DNA from: Ottelia alismoides
Lineage: Eukaryota > Streptophyta > Magnoliopsida > Alismatales > Hydrocharitaceae
Assembly (NCBI GenBank): GCA_037367405.1
Contig: JAZKJV010003256.1
Span: 310,001-374,000 of the forward strand
Length of the DNA stretch: 64,000 nt
Reading direction: 5' to 3'
The notes beneath the pieces were generated by a model that had not been told where the DNA came from, ran no database searches, and worked only from the letters and a program-made list of their open reading frames with translations. Below are positions 57,634 to 64,000 of this stretch, one piece after another. The position numbers were made by a program, and so were the translations under genes. Position 1 is the stretch's first letter. The number at the start of each line of letters is the position of its first letter.

Positions 57634-59065
57634 GTAACTTTTTTTTTGAATTTTTTATATTTTGTTATAGTATAAATCTTATTTTGGGAAGCTTATTGTT
57701 TCCATTGAGCATAATAGAAACGATTACGTTACATATAGATGATCTCTCAACAAACTAACCCAGTATGATGATGCTTGAAGTGGAAGACCCAGAAAAAAAA
57801 GAAAATTAGCACCCTAAATTACTGAGTGATAGTACCCCAACCGGTCACTGGGAATATAACTATATAAGCATTCCTCCAGATGGGAGAGTGTGACATTTCC
57901 GGCATGTTGGAGGAATCAACACATGAAGCGGAAATGACACAGTCAGATGAATGAATAAAAAATGCCACAAACATCAGAAGCATATCCCTGGAGAAGGAGC
58001 AATCATGTTATACAATCCACAATCCTGTAAGCCTGAAATTTATACCGGAAAGGAGGTGTTGAGATCACTTAGCTGAGGCCGAATACAATGGTTGATATGA
58101 TAGGAAACCTTTAAAATGGAAGCTTGCATGTAAATTTACATTGAGAAATGAGTCAATCTTGATTCAAAAAAAAGAAAAAGAAATGAGTCAATCAAGGAGG
58201 GACGGAGCATTTGTGGTCACAGCAAAGGGGCCCATGTGGTTGTTGATGCTTGGCTACGATCCATGAGCAGTGGGATTATGTTTTTTTGTAAAGTGTGGGG
58301 AATGGAGGCAAGCTGGGCCCTAGAACAACAGTACGACTAGGGCTTGAACGTCAGGATTGGGGTTTGTAAAAGGTTGGTAGAAGGGAATGGGTTCCCATGA
58401 ATGGTGTGATTAGGACTTGTAATGGACTAATGGGTAGATTATCAATATTTGGTTGGAAGTTCAATTCTTATAGAATTTTCTCTGTATTAAGTGTAAATTC
58501 AGTTGCGCTATGGAACACAAAAGAATTGGAGAAGTTATGTGTCACTTTATATGCTATTGCTTTTTGATGACTTATATTATATATTTATGGTTAATTTGGC
58601 AACTGAAGTTTGGTGAGTATATATTATTACTTATACTTCTTAATTGAATTTGAGAATGCCATTTTCGTTGATTTAAAGCTGTTACAATCATGTTTATCTT
58701 GATGACAGACTTTCTAAATGCATATGCATAATGAACCGTAGTGATCAGGTATTCAACAAGGGACTCTAGTTGGGTTGTGTGTCTACGTAAATAGGATATG
58801 TATTACTAAACTCATTTAGCTGAGTTTTCTATGTTCAACTTAAATTGGGAGAATTTATTGTAGAATATTTTATCCAGAAGACACTGAAATTGTATTGGTA
58901 ATATGAAAATAAGAAGGCCATGTAACCTCTCGTGTTTATATCATGATAAGAATTATTGTATCTCTTGCGTTTATATTATGATACCAATTCATTTGTTGTG
59001 TGTCTCCTCTGCTGCTAACTTCTGGATTTGGGCTGTGTGTAGGCAGTAACTAATGTAATTGAACC
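57634..59065 (+). other. BT1 intron, left part
   Basis: Begins gtaact at the exon end. AT-rich, no ORF of note. Contains a short duplication of gaaatgagtcaatc around an A-rich stretch (about 58146-58192) and an imperfect tandem copy of ctcgtgtttatatcatgata (about 58926-58985). No second BT1 exon seen. Confidence 0.6.
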
Positions 59066-59077
59066 TGATTGCACCTT

Positions 59078-60764
59078 CACAACAACAACAACAACAAAGC
59101 CTTTTCCCACAATTAAGTAGGGTCGGCTACATGGATTCTTCGCCTCCACTCAGATCTATCTTGGGTCAATTCCGGGCTTATATCAAAAAAATTAAGATCC
59201 CTTCGTATAGTCTCTTTCCAACACTTCTTGGGTTGTCCTCGCCCTCTCTTAGCTGGCTCAACATCTCAACCCTCACATCTCCTAACGGGTGCATCCGTTG
59301 ATCTTCTTTGCAAATGACCAAACCATCTTAAGCGTTTTTCTCGCATCTTATCCTCGATCGGAGCTACACCAACTTTTTTTCTGATTGCATCATTTCGAAT
59401 CCGATCTTTACGTGTGTGTCCACACACCCACCTTAGCATTTTCATTTCTGCTACAACCATTCTCTGCACATGTCTATGATTCACATGCCAACATTCAGAT
59501 CCATAGAGCATAACAGGTTTCACGGCTGCTTTGTAAAACTTTCCTTTAATTTTTAAAGGAATTTTCTTATCATAGAGAACAACAGAGGCTCCTCTCCACT
59601 TTAACAAGCCTGCATTTATTCTATTAGTAACATCTCCAACAATTTCCCCATCATGTTGCAAAATAGATCCCAGATATCTAAAAGAATCTCTCTTCCGAAT
59701 GTTATTGTCACCAATCTTCACGTCAATTCCTTCACCATTGCTTCCATCAAAGGTGCACTCCATATATTCCGTCTTAGCCCTACTTATACGAAATCCTTTA
59801 GTCTCCAATGCATGTCTCCAGACCTCAAGCTTCTCATTTACTCCATCTCTAGTCTCGTCAATCAACACAATATCATCGGCAAATAACATACACCAAGGTA
59901 AGTCATCCTGGATGTGACTTATCAAATCGTCCATAATCAAAGTAAAAAGAAATGGACTCAAAGCTGAACCTTGATGTAAAACAATGTTGATGTCAAAATA
60001 GTCAATCTTCCCAGACAGGGTCCTTACACAAGATAAATCCCTATTATACATGCCCTTTATGAGGTTAATGTATAAGACAGGTACTTGTCTTTTCTCCAAA
60101 ACTCTCCACAAAATCTCTCGCGAAACAGGATCATAAGCCTTCTCCAAATCAATAAAGATCATATGGAGCTTCTTCCTTATAGCTCTATAAATCTCCATTG
60201 TTCTCAACAAATGGATGTCTTCAATAGTTGAACGACCTGACATGAATTCGAATTAATTTTCTTTTATGTTGGAAACTTTCCTCAACCTTCTTTCGATCGC
60301 ACGTTCTCAAATTTTCATAGTTTGACTCATCAACTTGATATCTCTGTAATTTGAACAATTTTGAATGTCTCCTTTATTCTTATAAAGAGGCACCACGATA
60401 CTCCTCCTCCAATCTTCAGGCTTTTTCTTGCTTCGCCAAATAACATTGAATATATTTGTAAGCCAAGTCAAACCGTGCTCACCTAAAACTCCTCATACTT
60501 CTACAGGGATGTCTTCCGGTCCTACACCTTTCTCAGGTCTCATAACCTTCAAAGCCTCCTCTACTTCCTTTCTTTGTATTCGCCTATAGCTTGCACGATT
60601 CAAGTAACTTTCACTATTAGCTAGATCACCTAAAGTGATCTCTTTATTTCCTTCCCCAATGAAAAGTTTATGGAAGTACTGCTCCCATCTATTCTCTATG
60701 TCCTTCTGAGTAACAAGCCTTTCTCGTCCTTAATGCATCTCACTTGAGAAAGGTCTTTAGTCTT
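59078..60764 (-). mobile_element. RTE-like LINE fragment, minus strand, 5'-truncated (LINE-1)
   Basis: A non-LTR retrotransposon whose 3' end, read on the minus strand, is a (TTG)n tail (59079-59096), the usual tail of the RTE clade. It lies between near-matching 12-bp flanks, tgattgcacctt (59066-59077) and tgatcgcacctt (60765-60776), which look like a target duplication with one mismatch. The right copy could also be element sequence, because it reads as RT-upstream coding sequence. The endonuclease domain is missing (5' truncation). It lies in the BT1 intron, antisense to BT1. Confidence 0.82.
59266..60764 (-). pseudogene. Reverse transcriptase of LINE-1
   Basis: The main frame 59266-60243 (325 residues) contains FIDLEKAYDPVSR, HQGSALSPFLFTLIMD, the catalytic FADDIVLI (about 59870-59893), FRYLGSILQHDG, and a C-terminal zinc-like part with CGHTRKDRIRNDAIRKKVGV and RWFGHLQRR. 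Upstream to 60764 the RT start (RPEKGVGPEDIPVEV, YKNKGDIQNCSNYRDIKLMS) is readable but split by stops near 60240, 60310 and others. In LINEs the protein nicks the target and copies the RNA in place. Here the endonuclease is absent and the frame is broken. Confidence 0.85.
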
Positions 60765-60776
60765 TGATCGCACCTT

Positions 60777-61120
60777 AATTTGAGTTTTTAATTATATTGG
60801 ATGTTTATACACGTTTACTGGTTCTTATATTTTTGGTGCAGCCTGGTTATTCAAATGGCAAGAATGGTGGTTGAGAAAGTTGGAGAAGGTAATAAGAAGA
60901 ATGAGAAACACGTTGCTCACATGTGATTTTGGGTGGGAACAAACACAAACACATATATGAGAAGAATGAGGGAACATTGCAAGCGGCACGAGTAATAACA
61001 AATGTGGCCAAGAAGGGGGTTGCAGGATAGAGGAGAAGAAAGAAAAATGAGGGATAAAGTCAATGGCGAAAATAGTTATATGGAGCCAATTTCATAATAT
61101 GTCTCCTTTACAAAAATATA
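60777..61120. other. Non-coding segment of BT1 intron or downstream region
   Basis: No gene. A 22-base block tagttatatggagccaattt (plus ca) at 61073-61094 is repeated at 61264-61285 on the other side of the small retroposon. A stretch ttggtgcagcctgg near 60834 looks like a splice acceptor but is not followed by BT1 carrier sequence. Confidence 0.5.
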
Positions 61121-61138
61121 AGCGATCTTTATATAGTT

Positions 61139-61250
61139 TTTTTTGAGTAAGATAACGGGGGAGCCCTCCCGAGGTGGGAGTCACCACACCAAAGCATTCA
61201 TTAATAAAGCATAGGGTACATCAGTTTGATAACCAGAAATTGTACAAAGC
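61139..61250 (-). mobile_element. Short poly(A) retroposon (112 bp)
   Basis: Flanked by a perfect 18-bp duplication agcgatctttatatagtt (61121-61138 and 61251-61268). A T-run at its left end is a poly(A) tail when read on the minus strand. The body includes gggagccctcccgaggtggg, an inverted repeat. It is either a SINE or the extreme 3' end of a 5'-truncated LINE; no promoter A/B boxes could be assigned, which favours a truncated LINE end. Inserted by target-primed reverse transcription. Confidence 0.85.
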
Positions 61251-61514
61251 AGCGATCTTTATATAGTTATATGGAGCCAATTTCAATCAAGACCAAAATA
61301 TGTCACTAAATCAAAAGTCACATCCAATCGTTGTGACTTTTGGATTTTTACAACAATTAAATATTACAATAAAATAAAAACTACAAAAACAAATTAGCTA
61401 TTTGGATTGCATTACCTTCGAATTCTTTCTCCTCTCAAACTATCCATTCCAATCCTCCCCTACTTTGTTTTCCCTCATACAACTTTGGCATGCTTCTGTC
61501 TTCGACCTTATTTC

Positions 61515-62432
61515 CTCCTCACCTCTAATCACCTTCTATATTCCTCACTTCCTCCTTTCTTCAACGCTCTAATACAACTTGATGCATTCTACCTCCATCT
61601 TATCTCATTTCTTACCTTCTCACATCCATTCTTTTCCCCTTTACGAGTCCAATCTGCATTATTTCGTATCAGAGCAGGTTTCCATGATATGTCGATCTCT
61701 TGCTACCTTCCTTGTTATTGTTTGATCATTTAAATGAAGGCCAATCCATTGGCCTTATATTGTATTATGGAAGCCTTTTCCACCAATTTACCACCATCTG
61801 ACCACCACCTCTACCACTCGTGCTCCCATTCCCCCAACCCTTTTTTCATCAATCACCACTAACTCAACCACCATTCCATGTTTGTACAAAATCCTATTTT
61901 CACCTCTGCATGTCCTCTCGTCTTGTCATCATCATCCGTCGTGCCAATCTCTACATCTCAAGTCATCCTCCTTCTCACCTCTAATCCCCTTCTAAATTCC
62001 TCCACTTCCTCCTTTCTTCAATGCCCAATTTGATGCATTGTATATTCCTCTCATCTCATTTCTTACCTTCTCACATCCATTCTTTTCCCCTTTATAAGTC
62101 CAATCAGCATTATTTGGTATCAGAGCAGGTTTTCATGATATGACGATCCCTCGCTACCTTCCTTATTCATGTTTGATCACTTAAATAAAGACCAATTCTT
62201 AGACCTTATATTTTATTATGAAAGCTTTTTCCACCATCAGACCACCATCTGACCACCACCTCTAACACCCCCCCCCCGCTCACTTACCTCAACCTTTTTT
62301 TCATCAATCACCACTAATCTCAACCACCATCCCATGTTCATTCAAAATCCTATTTTCGCTTTTGCATGTCCTCTCATCTTGTCATCACCATCCATCGCTC
62401 AATCTCTACACCTCCAGTCATCCTCCTTTGCA
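61515..62432. repeat. Two-copy tandem duplication, unit about 455 bp
   Basis: Copy 1 about 61515-61970, copy 2 about 61971-62432. Shared landmarks: cacatccattcttttcccct (61621 and 62072), tatcagagcaggtt (about 61668 and 62118), ctgaccaccacctcta, and tgtcatcatcatccgtcgt versus tgtcatcaccatccatcgc. Copies differ by substitutions and small indels. Each has a tggtatcagagc-type motif (gtatcagagc in copy 1), as in Copia primer-binding sites, so the unit may derive from an LTR-leader junction of an old Copia element. The frame 61407-61733 and the frame 62334-62552 are not conserved between copies. Confidence 0.75.
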
Positions 62433-62976
62433 TATTTTGTCAGTCGACTTCTCACCATACCTACATCATTTTTGAACTTTTCTCTTCAATCTAGTCAACC
62501 CCTCCACCAATCGTGGCTACCAACTCTAGCCTTTGCTAGTTCGCAACCATAACATCATCCTCTCGTAAGGTCCACTAAACCCGACCACCATAAAATCTCC
62601 ACCTAAGCTGTTGGTCATGCCACCTAGTGCTCCACCAATCTTGAGGACCTCCCCCAACAGATGCCTTCATAAAACTTAAGTGGATTTCACTGAAGCTCTT
62701 GTGATTTTTGTATGATGGAAAATTAAAAGAAATTTCGTAGTTATACTCTAGAAAAGCTTCTTCTCAAAGTTTGGTTTAGAAAGATATTGAAATTTTACGA
62801 AGTTCCTCTAGTAAGTTACAAATACAACTAGCTACTTTTGATATTTATCGAATGATCCTTGCAATCAAGACAACTCGTTCGAAAATGAGTTTTTCAAGAT
62901 GGTGAGAACTGATGCGATTCGATTTTCATTAGTTAATTTGTCATTTTTATATTTCTTTATTTATGTAAATTTTTCT
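62433..62976. other. Non-coding segment between tandem repeat and LINE-2
   Basis: No ORF, RNA gene or repeat recognised. Base composition resembles the rest of the intron. Confidence 0.5.
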
Positions 62977-64000
62977 ATTGAAGCCATCCATTTACTGAGG
63001 AGAACAATGGAGATTTATAGAGCTAAAAGGAAGAACCTCCATATGATCTTTATTATTTGGAGAAGGCTTATGATTCTGTCCCACGAGAGATATTGTGGAG
63101 AGTTTTGGAAAAGAGACAAGTACATGTCCTATACACTAACCTCATAAAGGACATGCATGATAGGATTTTATCTTGTATAAGGACCCCATCTGGGAAGATT
63201 GACTATTTTGACATCAACATTGATTTACATCAAGGTTCAGCTTTGACTCCATTTCTTTTTACTTTAATTATGGACAAGTTGACAAGTCACATTCAGGATG
63301 AGTTACCGTGGTGTATGTTATATGTTGATGATATTGTATTGATTGACGAGACTATAGATGGAGTAAATGAGAAGCTTGAGATTTGGAGACATGCATTGGA
63401 GACCAAAGGATTTCGTATAAGTAGGGCTAAGACGGAATATATGGAGTGCACCTTTGATGGAAGCAATGGTAAATGAATTGAGGTGAAGATTGGTGACAAT
63501 AACATTCGGAAGAGAGATTCTTTTAGATACCTGGGATCTATTTTGCAACAGGATGGGGAAGTTGATGGAGATGTTACTAATAGAATAAATGCAGGCTAGC
63601 TATTGGCTAAAGTGGAGAAGAGCCTCTGCTGTTATTTGTGGTAAGAAAATTCCTTTAAAAATTAAAGGCAGAGACCTACTATGCTCTATAGATCTGAATG
63701 TTGGTCTGTGAACCATAGACATGTGCAGAGAATGGCTGTAATAGAAATGAAAATGCTAAGGTGGATGTGTGGACACACACGTAAAGACCGGATTCGGAAT
63801 GATGCAATCAGAAAGAAAGTTGGTGTAGCTCCGATCGAGTATAAGATGCGAGAAAACCGCTTAAGATGGTTTGATCATTTTGCAAAGAAGATCAACGGAT
63901 GCACTAGTTAGGAGATGCGAGTGTTGGGATGTTGAGCCGGCTAAGATAGGGCGAGGACGGCCCAAGAAGTGTTGGAAGGAGACTATACGAAGGGTTCTTA
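62977..64000 (+). mobile_element. RTE-like LINE fragment, plus strand, 5'-truncated (LINE-2, runs past window end)
   Basis: Same family as LINE-1 but in the opposite orientation. Similarity begins abruptly at attgaagccatcc (62977), inside RT, so the copy is 5'-truncated, and it continues to the window end. The left flank has no (TTG)n tract, as expected for a 5' end. Its 3' end and target duplication are outside. Confidence 0.82.
62980..63990 (+). pseudogene. Reverse transcriptase fragment of LINE-2
   Basis: Reads AIHLLRRTMEIYRA, then a one-base shift near 63050, then the frame 63057-63476: EKAYDSVPREILWRV, HQGSALTPFLFTLIMD, the catalytic YVDDIVLI (about 63318-63341), and FRISRAKTEYMECTF. 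A stop at 63474-63476 replaces the Gly codon of LINE-1 (GSNGEGIDVKIG). A further stop and frame change lie near 63597. The end contains CGHTRKDRIRNDAIRKKVGV. FADD of LINE-1 is YVDD here. The gene is dead. Confidence 0.85.

Noticed and set aside
58146..58192. Possible micro-retroposon flanked by gaaatgagtcaatc
   Set aside because: The inserted part is about 20 bases of A-rich sequence; a simple slip or fill-in repair explains it as well.
60834..60900. Possible second BT1 exon after ttggtgcag
   Set aside because: The following codons do not match the expected continuation of the carrier repeat.

Overview
This window is repeat-rich nuclear DNA of a flowering plant. The evidence is long-LTR Copia and Athila-type Gypsy retrotransposons, a non-autonomous hAT element, RTE-like LINE fragments, and one host gene with GT-AG introns: a BRITTLE1-type (BT1) plastid/mitochondrial adenine-nucleotide carrier. 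The BT1 N-terminal sequence looks monocot-like to me, but that is an impression. I found no bacterial-style operons, CRISPR arrays, rRNA or tRNA genes.

Layout. 1-2997: tail and 3' LTR of a Copia element (Copia-1), inserted in the pol of a minus-strand Athila element. 2998-10041: Athila-1 (minus), with pol linker, protease, gag, leader, PBS and most of its 5' LTR. 10042-44143: Athila-2 (plus), which lacks a 5' LTR and ends in a 5.25-kb LTR palindrome. Its protease is split by Copia-2 (11480-32961), whose leader is split by Copia-3 (14730-25385, TSD tagtt). 44144-45554: the rest of the Athila-1 5' LTR. 45555-53819: Athila-3 (minus), with gag fragment, leader, PBS and a 3.8-kb LTR. It is interrupted by a plus-strand LTR (46255 to about 48766) and by an 820-bp hAT element (TSD gccatgtg). 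53820-56150: intergenic DNA with a second hAT-like element. About 56160-57633: first exons of BT1. 57634-64000: BT1 intron or downstream DNA with two RTE-like LINE fragments in opposite orientation, a 112-bp poly(A) retroposon with an 18-bp TSD, and a 455-bp tandem duplication.

Read this way, the left and centre form a five-level nest: Athila-3 contains Athila-1, which contains Athila-2, which contains Copia-2, which contains Copia-3. The Copia-3 in Copia-2 step is shown by a perfect TSD and by continuity of the flanks. Copia-2 in Athila-2 is shown by protease continuity. The outer steps are inferred from LTR termini, flank matches and matching LTR architecture.

None of the retroelement coding regions is open. 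Copia-3 is the best preserved: one reading frame of about 1306 codons with five stops and no frameshift. BT1 is the only host gene I can support. I see no convincing new autonomous biological system. The most unusual structures are the LTR palindrome at the end of Athila-2, the repeated hairpin plus polypurine motifs in its 3' region, and leader hairpins that are conserved or show compensatory changes.
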